Source of the DNA: Chara braunii
Taxonomy: Eukaryota > Streptophyta > Charophyceae > Charales > Characeae
Direction of reading: 5' to 3'
NCBI GenBank assembly: GCA_003427395.1
Contig: BFEA01000043.1
Location: 340,795-363,850, forward strand
Length of the DNA stretch: 23,056 bases
Part shown: positions 1 through 8,506 of the stretch, in pieces
Position numbering within the stretch: the first letter of the stretch is position 1
Layout: the number at the start of each line of letters is the position of its first letter
Translations under genes and position numbers: made by a program
The notes under the pieces: generated by a model
Seen by the model: the letters and a program-made list of their open reading frames with translations, nothing else
Told to the model about the DNA's origin: nothing
The model's database searches: none

Positions 1-587
1 CCCCCCCCCCCTCTCCCTCTTTCAGGTAACAGCAGTATCTATGACCAGCACTCTCCCACACACCACATACAACCCCCCACTCCACCCCACCCCGCATACC
101 CATGCTGGTCAGAGACCCAATACTGACCTAATACTGACTGGAGGAAGCAAGCCAACTATCTCAGTTGGTTTGCACCACGTGTGCGCCCAACCCACGACCT
201 GAGTTTTTTTCGAATGTATTCCTATTCCTATTACCAGCCCCGAATGTCAGTGAATGACCCTTGAATACCTAACCAAGAGGCTTTTCTGGGGGCGGGGGGT
301 GCTGGTTTGTGGCGCGAATAGCGCTCGGTTCCGCCGCCACCAGTGTACGCCGGTTTAGCCACCTGCCGTCAACCGGCATGGTTGACGCGCACGTTGTCTT
401 GTACACGAAGATCAGCCATGTCTGACTTCCTACTGACTCGCTAGCCCTTACTATCTACCCACTCCATACACAATCAGACGATTTTAGTCTCGTATCACTT
501 TGCAAGGTGCCTTCCCTCGAGGAACTTTGGGCATGGATATCATAATTAGGGTATCACGTATGGGATTTCGACACTCAGTCAAAAAAG
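1..587. other. No gene seen; C-rich left edge
   Basis: The window opens with a run of C and a pyrimidine-rich stretch. The rest is mixed sequence with short AC-rich and G-rich tracts (for example a G run near 290-300). I find no coding pattern, RNA gene or inverted repeat that I can support. A 134-codon frame on the - strand at 484-888 is antisense to the LINE ORF1 remnant and shows no protein-like pattern. Confidence 0.5.
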
Positions 588-2201
588 ATGGAACCTCCCT
601 CCAGGGATGACACGATAATGGACATGGAAGGAGCTCAGCCAAAACCAACAGAACCTCCCCCACCTCTGGGTGGAGACGCGGGAATGGTTGGAGCGGAAGC
701 TGAAGTGACAGCACCACGACCTTGAAAAAGAAGTCGAGGCGCAGAATCGTTCTCCCCCCCCGTCGCAGACCAATTATTGGGCCGAAGAAGAACATGTCAA
801 GGATATGCTCTCTAAGTGTTTTGATGCTGGTTTGTTGCCTTCTGGATGGGATATAGGTGAGATAAAGGTGAAAGGAATGAAAACCCACTTTACCCTGAAC
901 CCATCTCTCGATGAAATCAAGGTAAAGTGGTTGAAGGAGAGTTACAGTTATCTTCTAGGAAGGCTCTAAAAACCTCCCAAAGAAGATAAAAGAAGACGTT
1001 ATAAGAGCATATGAGAGCATCTGGCTGGGGGAAGTGAGATTTGACTTGACAGCAACCAGAGGACGAGTATGCATCGAATCGAGCAACGTCCTATCTCATG
1101 TGGCTAAGGATAGGAAAATCGTGGAATGGATGTTGGAGGAACAAGAAGTTAGAGTGTCAGTACGAGGAAGGTGGCATCGCATCAGCTTCAAGCCATGAAT
1201 GACTAAGATTGAGATGCAAGAAGCAAAAAGAGAAGCGACGAGAAACTATTTTTGGTTACGTATATTGGATGTTATAGATGGATACTGCTACTTGGAGTCA
1301 GTGGTGGAACTCTCTATTGGACCGATACAGAAGGTTTACTCCTCTAAACGAGACACTCGCACTCCATAGTTAATCAACGTTCGAATGGACGTTGATGTAG
1401 AATATCTATCGAGGTTGAAAGAGATGATTCTGTTTACTACATTTCAAGAACAACTGATTGAGTTGAAAGTAGCTAATGCACTAACACCTTGATGTAGTAA
1501 GTGCAAACGCTACTTTCACCTGGCGGAAGACTGTACGTGTCAACGTCGCCGAAGAGCTCCTAGTCCGTCATGCCAGCCAGTCCAACCCCTAGTGCAGCTC
1601 CAAGTGAGGCATCAAGTGAAGGCCCAAGTGAATCAAGCAGCCATCACCCCCCAAGCTCCCGAACAGGATCGAGCCGAGGCCACATGTCATCTTTGAAATC
1701 CTTGATGGAGACCAGGACACGGAAATCGCCGTCATGTACAAAGACTTCATCCGGTTCTTATGAACGTCGTAAGAAGCGACCTACGTACAAAGGAGATTCG
1801 GGTCCCCAGGGGGGCGGTACAAATCCGGCTCAGGAAGTTCGACAACAAATGGTGTGTAGAGACAATCCTGCATTTTGTTGCAGCGTATTCAAAAGTCAAC
1901 AAATATCCAAGGTGGTAAATTACCAAGGGAACGGGAGGAAACATCGAACCCCCGAAGGTCAACGGGGATGGTCGTTGGTCACGCCGGTTTCTCGTTAACT
2001 TAAGGTGGCAATAAGAGCAAAGCATCGACAAGCTCAGGATCGCATATGGAATCTACTCCGACAAAGCAGCGGTGCAGGCTCAGTGAAGACATAGAGGAAC
2101 TTCGAATCCAAGAGGAACTTGAGGAGGAACACTCCTCTCACGTAGCAACCCCAACACAAAGGAGTAGGAGACGAAAGGAAGAAAGCAACAACAACCGGTA
2201 A
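588..2201 (+). pseudogene. LINE ORF1 remnant, N-terminal domain and CCHC zinc knuckle
   Basis: Family role: ORF1 proteins bind element RNA in a ribonucleoprotein particle. The reading starts with a Pro/Glu-rich leader at ATG 588 and moves, after frameshifts, into a folded-looking segment at about 780-1480 with short motifs such as IRAYESIWLGEVRFD and EMQEAKREATRNYFWLR. I compare it with the DUF4283-type domain found before zinc knuckles in plant LINE ORF1. A CCHC knuckle follows at 1493-1534, then an Arg- and Pro/Ser-rich tail. A 51-residue acidic/basic open piece at 2046-2201 seems to belong to the same protein. Internal stops include TGA 1196-1198, TAG 1367-1369 and TGA 1490-1492; at least two frameshifts lie before 1000. 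No functional protein is expected. The DUF4283 match is from memory. Confidence 0.75.
1493..1534 (+). other. CCHC zinc knuckle of LINE ORF1
   Basis: The 14 codons read CSKCKRYFHLAEDC, an exact C-x2-C-x4-H-x4-C spacing. All four metal ligands are intact although a stop (TGA 1490-1492) comes directly before the first Cys. This motif binds single-stranded nucleic acid in retroelement proteins. Confidence 0.9.
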
Positions 2202-2382
2202 AAGGATCAGACGTCAAGTAACAAACTCCAAGGGTAGTGATCGTGAGTGGGCAAAACATTTATTGCCACTTCTATTCGTAGCAGCTCAGGAGGGAAGTTT
2301 TGTTTTTACTTGGGCAACTGTGTCTATGACCACCATCTTACCTTCTCAGCCGATCACTAATTCACCGCTGTTGTTGGAATTT

Positions 2383-2828
2383 TGAACATTACTCGAAGGC
2401 TATAAGGTAGCGACATAGCGGTAAGGAACATTTTGGACATTCCAACCCCGAGGTTTTTCATAGAGAAACCTGGTTTGAAGATCAAGATTTTCACTCTGCT
2501 TATAGATGTTCGAATCTCCCAGGAATCTTTGGCATGATTAGTTGAACAAGGGTTGTGTCTCTTTCCCTTGGATTGGCTCGTAAAGGAAAACCACCCAGAG
2601 CTATCCAAGATAAAATTTCTTAGTGACGTTGATGCATCTACCTTAGGCAAAGTGTACACTAAGATCCCAAAGTTGAGATCCCTATCATCCCGTGCCTTTT
2701 TCAATGTTTTAGCACAGCGATGGGACATGGGCATATTAGCGACTACGAATGACCCATTGTCATCTTGTTCAATGATTCCTACCCTCCGGATCCAATCAGG
2801 GCAGACCGCAAGTACCAATAACGCATAA
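2383..2828 (+). pseudogene. LINE ORF1 C-terminal segment, unassigned fold
   Basis: One frame stays readable for about 148 codons with stops only at about 2404 and at TGA 2535-2537, and ends with TAA 2826-2828, 13 bp before the ORF2 ATG. It is rich in hydrophobic and charged residues in globular-looking alternation (IPTPRFFIEKPGLKIK, LFPLDWLVKENHPEL, SSRAFFNVLAQRWDMG). Position and spacing place it at the end of ORF1. I do not recognise the domain. The opposite strand is also open here (2357-2818), but it has no family-like motifs, so I prefer the + strand. It could instead be a separate small ORF between ORF1 and ORF2. Confidence 0.55.
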
Positions 2829-2841
2829 AATTAAGGTAGCT

Positions 2842-2990
2842 ATGTGGAACGTACGTGGGTTGGGGGACACAGGGAAGTGGAATAAGAGGATCGGGTTGAA
2901 GTCATGGATCCACTCTAATAAAGTCCAGATTATGTGTCTTCAGGAAACCAAGCTAGATCACGATAAGATCTTAGGGTTAGGTGCATTGTT
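2842..2990 (+). pseudogene. LINE ORF2 start: endonuclease/exonuclease/phosphatase domain, truncated
   Basis: Family role: this domain nicks target DNA so that the LINE reverse transcriptase can prime. The start MWNVRGLGDTGKWNKR contains the N-terminal strand with the conserved Asn (WNVRG), and 30 codons later CLQETKL carries the catalytic Glu. Both are typical of the L1/APE-like EEP fold. After about residue 48 the frame stays open to 3252 but no longer resembles the family; the sequence becomes GC-rich (from about 2998) and reads as unrelated peptide. The remaining catalytic His/Asp motifs, reverse transcriptase and any tail are absent. An in-frame AAATTAAGGTAGCT precedes the ATG, so translation may begin a few codons upstream. 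Confidence 0.85.
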
Positions 2991-3975
2991 GAGCGCATCA
3001 TTCCCGCACCGCACGAAACGGGGCGGGACCCTCCCGGTCGCGTCACGCAAGAGTTGGTTTTATCCTCGTCGCGAATACATATGGAGCTTCCGCAAGCTGC
3101 TCCGACTGAGTGTGCCCAGCATACCTCTCGCGAACCCCTATGACAGGATAGGCCCTACGCAAGGCACAACTTACCTCCACCTTACGGGAGTTGTCACCTC
3201 CCTGCGGTGGATGTATCCCCGTCGAGCTACCAGTCCACAGTACGAAAGTTAATCAGCTGTAATCGCAGAGGTGGACCAGCCGAGGGCGTTTCTCGTTCGT
3301 TGTGGCATAGGGGGTGCGCGTGGTTTTACGCCTCTATCGGACCCGCACACGAACCGACGCCTTGGGGGGGCTGAGGTCCCAAGCGCGACTCGTCGTCGGT
3401 CGACTAGGACGCATCCCACACACCACGCGTACATCACTCTAGAGAACATAAAAATAAAAACACACACTCATACACATACATATACAAAACAACATAGGAC
3501 AAACAACGTGACTACACTCTTTGTCCCTCAGTAGCCATCTCATAACTCTCCGACGCGGAAATCGGATAGGCGTCGTGCGCGAGACTTTAGTATAAAACCG
3601 CGCGGTCGCAAGGTCTTCCCATATCGACTAGGAATGCATGAATACGCAAGCAGTCGCAATGATGGCGTACTATGTAGTGACCATAATCAAGCGGTCCCTC
3701 GTGGATCCGAGTACCGCTTATGACACTCAAGTGTCAAACTCGAAGTATCGTGAAGGTCTACCCCTTCATGATATTGTACGGCTGAAGGAAGAGTCGTGCG
3801 GCCTCTGCGGCACCTTCGACCCTTAAGGCTGAGTGTCCCAGCAGGCAGGGCAAATAGGCTCTGTGTGGGGGGAGATCCCTTCCATGCAGAGTCTAGGACC
3901 TGGGATGTCCTGGGCAAGGACCTTGAATCCAGGCCCAAGACCAACGTCCGACTAAGAAATCCTTAAGAAACATAC
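2991..3975. other. Unassigned GC-rich then mixed sequence after the LINE break
   Basis: No gene is supported. Short open frames exist on both strands (for example 3271-3534 + and 3249-3467 -) but they overlap each other and show no family pattern. An AC-rich tract lies at about 3455-3490. A 7-bp inverted repeat, TGACACT/AGTGTCA with a 2-base centre, lies at 3720-3735. The sharp composition change at about 2998 suggests a junction with different DNA, perhaps another element or LTR; no duplicated ends were found. Confidence 0.4.
3591..3606 (+). promoter_or_regulatory. TATA-like site next to a 10-bp palindrome
   Basis: TATAAAA at 3591-3597 overlaps the perfect palindrome ACCGCGCGGT at 3597-3606. 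The arrangement resembles a core promoter, but no downstream gene is recognisable, so function is only a possibility. Confidence 0.2.
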
Positions 3976-3984
3976 TATAAATAG
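3976..3984 (+). promoter_or_regulatory. TATA-box-like site TATAAATAG
   Basis: TATAAATAG is a near-consensus eukaryotic TATA box, followed 6 bp later by a T-rich run and a pyrimidine-rich stretch that could hold a start site. It could be the promoter of an LTR or of a non-coding transcript running through the repeat arrays at 4711-6360. No LTR pair was found to support this. Confidence 0.3.
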
Positions 3985-4710
3985 AGGATTTTTTTTTCCT
4001 TTCTTGGTCTTAACCCCAATTAAACCCTTAAGCGTAGGCCCCTCAGGCCATGCAAACACCCAATATAGGTACATACATATATATATGTAAAGGGGTAATA
4101 AGTATGTGATGATCACTTCTCACAATCACAGTGAGACTCCTCACAACTATATATATATGTGTGATCGCAGACAGTCAAATCCAAAATCCGAACCACAGAA
4201 CATACCTGCAATCACATCAAAGAGTCAACGAAAAGTTCACGCACTACACAACGTCAACTTCAACCAATCTCTATACTCATCCCCCTCGCTTTAGCCATGC
4301 AAGCCCCAGTCTTTGTCCAACCAACCATAATTAAATACTCAGTACCTTTGTTAAATAGCCATTCAATAAAAGTCCGGGTGAAAACCTTAATAAAACAATA
4401 AATATCACCAGGGCTAAAACATTTTAGGTTGAGTACTGAGGATGAATTGGAGTTGAGTCGTAGACCGACGAATCAACAACCGACCTGTTATCAGTGATAA
4501 CAGAAGGTGATCCTTGTAGATCAAGCTGAATCTAGTCCTCATTTCCAATCAAACGTTCAAGAGGACCTGTAACACGAGATAGGCCAACCCCTAAGCTAAA
4601 TCTATCAGTCCAAATCGAGAGTAATCCCCATATCACGATTTCACCAAAGATCATTCTACTTAATAAATCTTGAGTCTACCTATAAGTCAGTGTCTAATAA
4701 AAAAGTAGAC
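3985..4710. other. AT-rich sequence without a gene
   Basis: No credible coding region. There are short AT microsatellites at about 4068-4087 and 4148-4160. Two 8-bp arms, CTCAGTAC (4338-4345) and GTACTGAG (4433-4440), are inverted to each other across 87 bp. A tight hairpin at 4485-4503 is listed separately. Confidence 0.4.
4485..4503. repeat. Perfect 8-bp inverted repeat, 3-base loop
   Basis: CTGTTATC, AGT, GATAACAG. The arms match perfectly. It is not followed by a T run on the + strand, so I do not call a terminator. Confidence 0.6.
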
Positions 4711-5320
4711 CTTTGACAAAATCTCCTTTATACATAGTGAATTGTCAGAATTGTCACCTGTCAAAATATAATCTAACTCTTGTAAACTAGGAAAATTTCG
4801 GCAGCGCTTCTCGTAGGAAAAGTGTCTTCGCAGAATTTAAACTAACTTAAATATGAAAATAAAACCAACTCTGAATCTAGAAAGCCAAAATTTGTCCAAC
4901 TCCCTGAATTAGTAAAAACTTGGGCAGCATCTCCTTTAGAAAGGTGGACTTCTCAGATTTATACTAAGTCAGATAAGAACTCAGAGGTTAGACTTGAGTT
5001 CGACTTTAAGACAAAGTTTAACTAACCCCTTAGATTTGCAAAAATTTCGGCACCGCTTCCCGTAGAGAAAGTGTTATTCGAAGATTTATACAAAGCTTAG
5101 TTCAGAAACTAAAATAACTTTGACTTCTCAAGGTCTAATTTTGTCTAACTCCCTGAATTAGCAAAAATTGGGCAGCACTCCCTTTAGAAAATTAGGTTTT
5201 TCATATTTTTACTAAGCCAAAAAGTCAGAAAAACTGGACCCTGAAAAAAACAAAATCTGACTAACTCCTTGGTTTTGTAGAAATTTCGGCAACGCTTCCC
5301 GTAGAAAAAGTGACTTACCA
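4711..5320. repeat. Degenerate tandem array of ~120-bp units, two alternating types
   Basis: Type A has the core AAATTTCGGCA then CGCTTCCCGTAG and an AAAGTG end, at about 4792, 5041 and 5280. Type B has TTGGGCAGCA then CTCCTTTAGAAA, at about 4914 and 5162, with a worn copy at about 4711-4748. Core-to-core distances in order are about 123, 126, 122 and 117 bp, so like types recur every 239-249 bp. A and B can be aligned with each other (GGCAGC, then CTCC/TTCCC, then TAGAAA), so they look like diverged copies of one monomer that was later duplicated as a dimer. Each A core can form a small hairpin CGCTT/AAGTG with one G-T pair. No coding frame runs through the array. Confidence 0.75.
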
Positions 5321-5354
5321 AGATTTATACAAGCCCAAGTATAATAAAAGATCC

Positions 5355-5412
5355 CAGAAAATGCAGAAATTGATCTAAGTAAAAAAACTTAGCTCAGAAA
5401 ATGCAGGAATTG
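5355..5412 (+). repeat. Short direct repeat, 18 bp, spaced 40 bp
   Basis: CAGAAAATGCAGAAATTG at 5355-5372 recurs at 5395-5412 with one change (G for A). The pair lies at the right edge of the ~120-bp array and may be a local slippage duplication. Confidence 0.6.
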
Positions 5413-5636
5413 GAACTAAGGAATTGAAACTAACTCCTATGGCTCTAGCACATGGCGAACAACTAAAGCAACTACCTATCAACTGAAACTCGGACTAAGT
5501 AGTAGTCGCACTCATTCTCATGCAGGTCAAACCATAAAGGTAAGTACTCTCACTAGCTCAAAATTAACCTTATCAAACAATAGTTCATAGTCTTTCAATG
5601 ATTTATCCCTTTATACCCAGCTTACATAGAACATAA

Positions 5637-5672
5637 AGCTAGACCACCCAAACTTATGGAACATGTCTAGCT
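5637..5672. repeat. Hairpin copy 1
   Basis: Arms AGCTAGA (5637-5643) and TCTAGCT (5666-5672) pair perfectly over 7 bp around a 22-base core. Confidence 0.85.
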
Positions 5673-5730
5673 CAGCCATGGAGTATACACAAACAAAGGG
5701 CAGAACAACTTCTCTCTTCTTTGGGCATAT

Positions 5731-5748
5731 GACTAGGTCACCCTAGTC
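5731..5748. repeat. Hairpin lacking the conserved core
   Basis: GACTAGG (5731-5737) and CCTAGTC (5742-5748) pair perfectly around a 4-base TCAC loop. It lies between copies 1 and 2 and has stem features like theirs but no AAACTTATGG core. It may be an empty or deleted version, or unrelated. Confidence 0.5.
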
Positions 5749-5910
5749 ACCCTGAATTGTTTAAGTATCCAAGTTTTATATAATTATCTTCATTTAGTCT
5801 TTTGAGGTAACATATAACTGAACCGATCATCTCTAGCTCAAGATTCAGTCTGGTCCTTCGTACCACAGGTTTATTCTTAATTAGTACTCTCTTCAATTTG
5901 TGATAAGCTA

Positions 5911-5949
5911 TAGTCAGACCACCCAAACTGATGAAACCCTGTCTGACTA
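5911..5949. repeat. Hairpin copy 2
   Basis: Arms TAGTCAGA (5911-5918) and TCTGACTA (5942-5949) pair perfectly over 8 bp. The core is a variant (ACTGATGAAACCCTG), the most diverged full-length one. Confidence 0.85.
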
Positions 5950-6023
5950 GCGTGTTCATAAGTAATGTAGTAATAAAGTATAGTCAAGTTATAACCTTCT
6001 GGTTCCAGCATATGCGTGGCATT

Positions 6024-6063
6024 GGACCAAAACCACCCAAACTTATGAAACATGTCTTGGTCC
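6024..6063. repeat. Hairpin copy 3
   Basis: Arms GGACCAA (6024-6030) and TTGGTCC (6057-6063) pair perfectly. The stem can continue inward to the core with one A-C mismatch. Core differs from copy 1 by one base (ATGAAAC for ATGGAAC). Confidence 0.85.
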
Positions 6064-6100
6064 TCAACCTGATTCATTTCTCTTAAAACCAAAGCAGGAA

Positions 6101-6141
6101 GAGGTTGAGTCACCCAAACTTATGGAACATGGTCAGACCTC
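6101..6141. repeat. Hairpin copy 4, weaker stem
   Basis: Outer arms GAGGT (6101-6105) and ACCTC (6137-6141) pair perfectly, extended by one G-T pair, but the positions next to the core include mismatches. It is the least convincing stem of the set. Confidence 0.6.
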
Positions 6142-6188
6142 CTCATTCAGAACAAAAAAAATTGAAAGAAACCCAAAGTAAACAAGGC

Positions 6189-6224
6189 GACCAAGCCACC
6201 CAAACTTATGGAACATGCTTCGTC
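6189..6224. repeat. Hairpin copy 5
   Basis: Arms GACCAAG (6189-6195) and CTTCGTC (6218-6224) pair at 6 of 7 positions, directly next to the core. Confidence 0.75.
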
Positions 6225-6264
6225 CCTGAAAAGTCAATCACAGTCAACCCTCACAAGTCAGAGC

Positions 6265-6300
6265 AACCAGACCACCCAAACTTATGGAACATGTTTGGTT
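6265..6300. repeat. Hairpin copy 6
   Basis: Arms AACCAGA (6265-6271) and TTTGGTT (6294-6300) pair over 7 bp with one G-T wobble, directly next to the core. The wobble is only stable in RNA of the + sense, a hint at an RNA role. Confidence 0.8.
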
Positions 6301-6323
6301 TTCCAGGCAATTCAAAATAAACA

Positions 6324-6360
6324 TGGCACTGGGTCTCCCCAAACTTATGGAGACTTGCCA
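6324..6360. repeat. Hairpin copy 7, short loop
   Basis: Inner arms GTCTCC (6333-6338) and GGAGAC (6349-6354) close on a 10-base loop CCAAACTTAT. Outer arms TGGCA (6324-6328) and TGCCA (6356-6360) add 5 bp. Here the stem replaces the outer part of the core, leaving the central loop as the shared minimum. Confidence 0.85.
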
Positions 6361-7780
6361 AGCCTTTGGTTGACCTAGTCAAACACAAGCAATACAACCT
6401 TCCTCACATCCTTCCCCCAGATGCAATCCCACAATCTGCTTTCAGTCAAACAATAAAACTGAAATTGGCATTGCGCATACATTCCCTTATTTAAGTCTTG
6501 TTTGTCCTGAAAATCAAACTGAAAGTCAAAGTAAGGATGCACACAATATACTCAGTCAAAACACAACAAGGAATACATATCGGAGTGAGGTCAACCGCAA
6601 AGTGGCAGGTTTAGTTGTTGGCCGATGTGCTCTCATCCCGTGAGGTGAATCATTAACTATGAGTTAAGAAACTGCAGTCTGCTGAGAGCAGTCGGGTGGG
6701 CTGTGTGTCCAGGGACAGCTACGAAGACCAAGACTACAGCTACATGGTGCGCCCGCAACTGGTGCTGGCGCTACGAAGTCAAGGCTGCAGTTGGGATCAA
6801 AGTCCATCGTTGTAGGCGTGAGTGGTTGTCATAATCAGGGGAGAGCGCTAACTGCAGGGCGTACCATTGCCACGCTCCTATGTACTTCATGTGGTCCTTA
6901 TGTCGAGGACTGTGCTTTGCTGTTTTACTAAGCATTGGGTTATGCAGTGTTAGCGTGCCTTGGAGTTGCGCACGGCTGCGGAATGTGTAACGCTCTTCTG
7001 AGTTCAATTACATCTTGATCACACTTTTAATAGAATGGAGGGGGTGCAACAAGCGGTGTGGAAGTTGAGAGTTACTTGTTAGCTGGTGTGTTGTTCTTTT
7101 GGCTACATGGGATAATCAGGAAGGAAGCTACGAGTCTACATGTTTACGTACTAGCCCGGGCGCTACCGCCCTGCCCAGTGAAGTGGTGGGAAGGCTTGGG
7201 GGCTTACCAGTTGACCGCTGCAGTGCCCAGTTCAGTGAGCAAAGTTGCGGCATACCACATATCGTTGTAGATCTGTCTGTTGGCCGATGCTACTTAAATA
7301 CTTACCATCTAAGTTCGTGAATAAGGGTGTTGCTGCGGGTCTGGAAGGTTACCGGAGAGCCGACGGCTGACATTTCAGCTTCAGATGGCCAGACTGCGGC
7401 GTGTTTTGGCCATCATTGCGGGGCCCTCAGGCGAATTAAGGCAACAAGGCCCTCTCCTGTGAGTTGAGTCAGCCCCCCTCCTGTATCTCGAGAGTCTAAA
7501 ACCCCTCCTTCTGTTCTTTTACTCTAAGTTTAGTCGTGTTACGAGAGGAAGGCGGCAGGCGGGATTGCAACCCGTAGGACTGCAGCAAGACTCTGTGGGG
7601 AGTCAACCCACCGATTGCGGGAGCTCTGCCGGAACTCAAGAGGAGTTCTGGAGGCAGGGAATTGAAAGGTAATCATTGCTTTCCTTCTATAAACCCAACT
7701 ATCGACCCATAGGTAAGTCTCTATCCTCCGCAGCCGGTTCCCACTCTCCTCCCATTAACCGGCCAAGCAAAGTCGAGTGA
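6361..7780. other. Unassigned sequence, no supported gene
   Basis: AT-rich at first, then more GC-rich after about 6600. A 12-base word TGTTGGCCGATG appears near 6618 and again near 7279. Short open frames (for example 6771-7007 - and 7058-7270 +) have no recognisable motif. A GGTAAGT at 7711-7717 resembles a 5' splice site but there is no convincing exon beside it. Confidence 0.35.
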
Positions 7781-8149
7781 ATCTACCGTCGGATCATAGC
7801 CAAATACATTGCCAACTTCGCATCAAAGAAATCGCACAACTCCGCACTTGAAGCCCTCTTTCGGCTCTTCCCGTATGATCCGTTCGATCATCCAGGTAGC
7901 TCCCCCTCATCCTTATCTTTCTTCTCTTTTTTCGCGTCTGTCGCGTTCACTCCTGCTCGCCACCTGACCCGTCAGATACGCACGAAGGGAATGAGAATGA
8001 ATCTGTCGTTAGAATATGGAAAGATACATTCAGTTTTCCGTCTGCAATCCACTTCCGCCATGCACCATGCAACCCTCCCTACTGATGTAGGCTGGCTCAA
8101 TACTCAAACGCGGAATCTGATGCCACCATCAGATCCACCACGCCTGTAA
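7781..8149 (+). other. 123-codon open frame without early ATG, unassigned
   Basis: From just after a TGA (7778-7780) to TAA 8147-8149 one frame is open. The first ~35 codons look protein-like (IAKYIANFASKKS, ALEALFRLFPYDPFDHPG), followed by a Ser/Phe-rich low-complexity stretch and then another mixed segment with internal Met codons. A GGTAGCT after the DPFDHPG codons might be a splice donor rather than coding. No family recognised. It could be an exon of a worn host or fungal-like gene, part of an element, or chance: this region is pyrimidine-rich, which lengthens open frames. Confidence 0.2.
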
Positions 8150-8216
8150 ACCTCAAACTCAAGTCTTCGTTTGCCCGCTCTTACTAAGAAATGGGCGAGA
8201 TACGAGTCGTCGCCTC

Positions 8217-8506
8217 CATCACGTCTCACTTTCCCGACACTCCTCCTTCAAGCTAACTTCCGTTATACTCACCCTCTTCCAAATCTAACTACATATTCGG
8301 GATCGTCATGGTCAGAACCCCCCGCCTGACACTCTAGCTCACTTGATTCCGTTGAGAATCGAGCGGGAAGCCGTTCTTCTCATTCCCTCCATAGCCGACC
8401 CCTGCCAACCCTCCGCGCACTAGTTTTCTCCACTAACACCTATCTTACCAGTCTAACACTAAAACTGACCTCAAATTTTAGATCGCCTGTCCCAAAAACC
8501 CAAGCG
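8217..8506 (+). repeat. 290-bp direct repeat, copy 1
   Basis: Begins CATCACGTCTCACTTTCC and ends at the CAAGCG before the second copy. It is C/T-rich with no coding pattern. It abuts copy 2 with no spacer. Confidence 0.95.

Larger units (their letters stand above)
588..2990 (+). mobile_element. Non-LTR retrotransposon (L1-type LINE), broken and 3'-truncated
   Basis: An ORF1 with a zinc knuckle is followed after 13 bp by the start of an endonuclease ORF2, the order usual for plant L1-type LINEs. ORF1 is interrupted by frameshifts and stops, and ORF2 stops resembling the family after about 50 codons (near 2985-3000). No reverse transcriptase segment, poly(A) tail or target site duplication was recognised. 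Because LINEs usually lose their 5' end, a copy that keeps its 5' part but lacks the 3' part points to a later deletion, rearrangement or insertion near 2990. The protein style resembles Chara elements as I remember them; this was not searched. Confidence 0.8.
5637..6360. repeat. Array of seven hairpins with a conserved loop and variable paired stems
   Basis: Seven copies of a core related to CCCAAACTTATGGAACATG occur at 5644, 5919, 6033, 6110, 6196, 6272 and 6337 (approximate starts). Each core is flanked by arms that are complementary to each other, while arm sequence differs from copy to copy. Core-to-core distances are about 275, 114, 77, 86, 76 and 65 bp. Sequence between copies is not repeated. 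Preserved pairing with changed bases suggests that structure matters, either in RNA or in a DNA cruciform. I do not recognise the family. Because the core is read in different frames in different copies and stops are common, it is unlikely to be a protein repeat. Confidence 0.85.

Noticed and set aside
2357-2818. 153-codon open frame on the - strand
   Set aside because: It is antisense to the LINE ORF1 C-terminal segment, which fits position and spacing before ORF2 better.
4793-5300. CRISPR-like array at the ~120-bp repeats
   Set aside because: The spacing is variable, the units are degenerate over their full length, there are no cas genes and the DNA is eukaryotic.
5928-5945. CTGATGAAAC in hairpin copy 2, like part of a hammerhead ribozyme core
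   Set aside because: There is no stem II between CTGATGA and GAAA, and the other six copies have CTTATGG at this place, so it is just a variant of the shared loop.
5877-6320. Open frames across the hairpin array with repeated HPNLWNM-like or MFHKFGW-like peptides
   Set aside because: The repeated peptide appears on both strands and in several frames because the DNA core repeats. Frames are short and the stems, not the peptide, are what is preserved.
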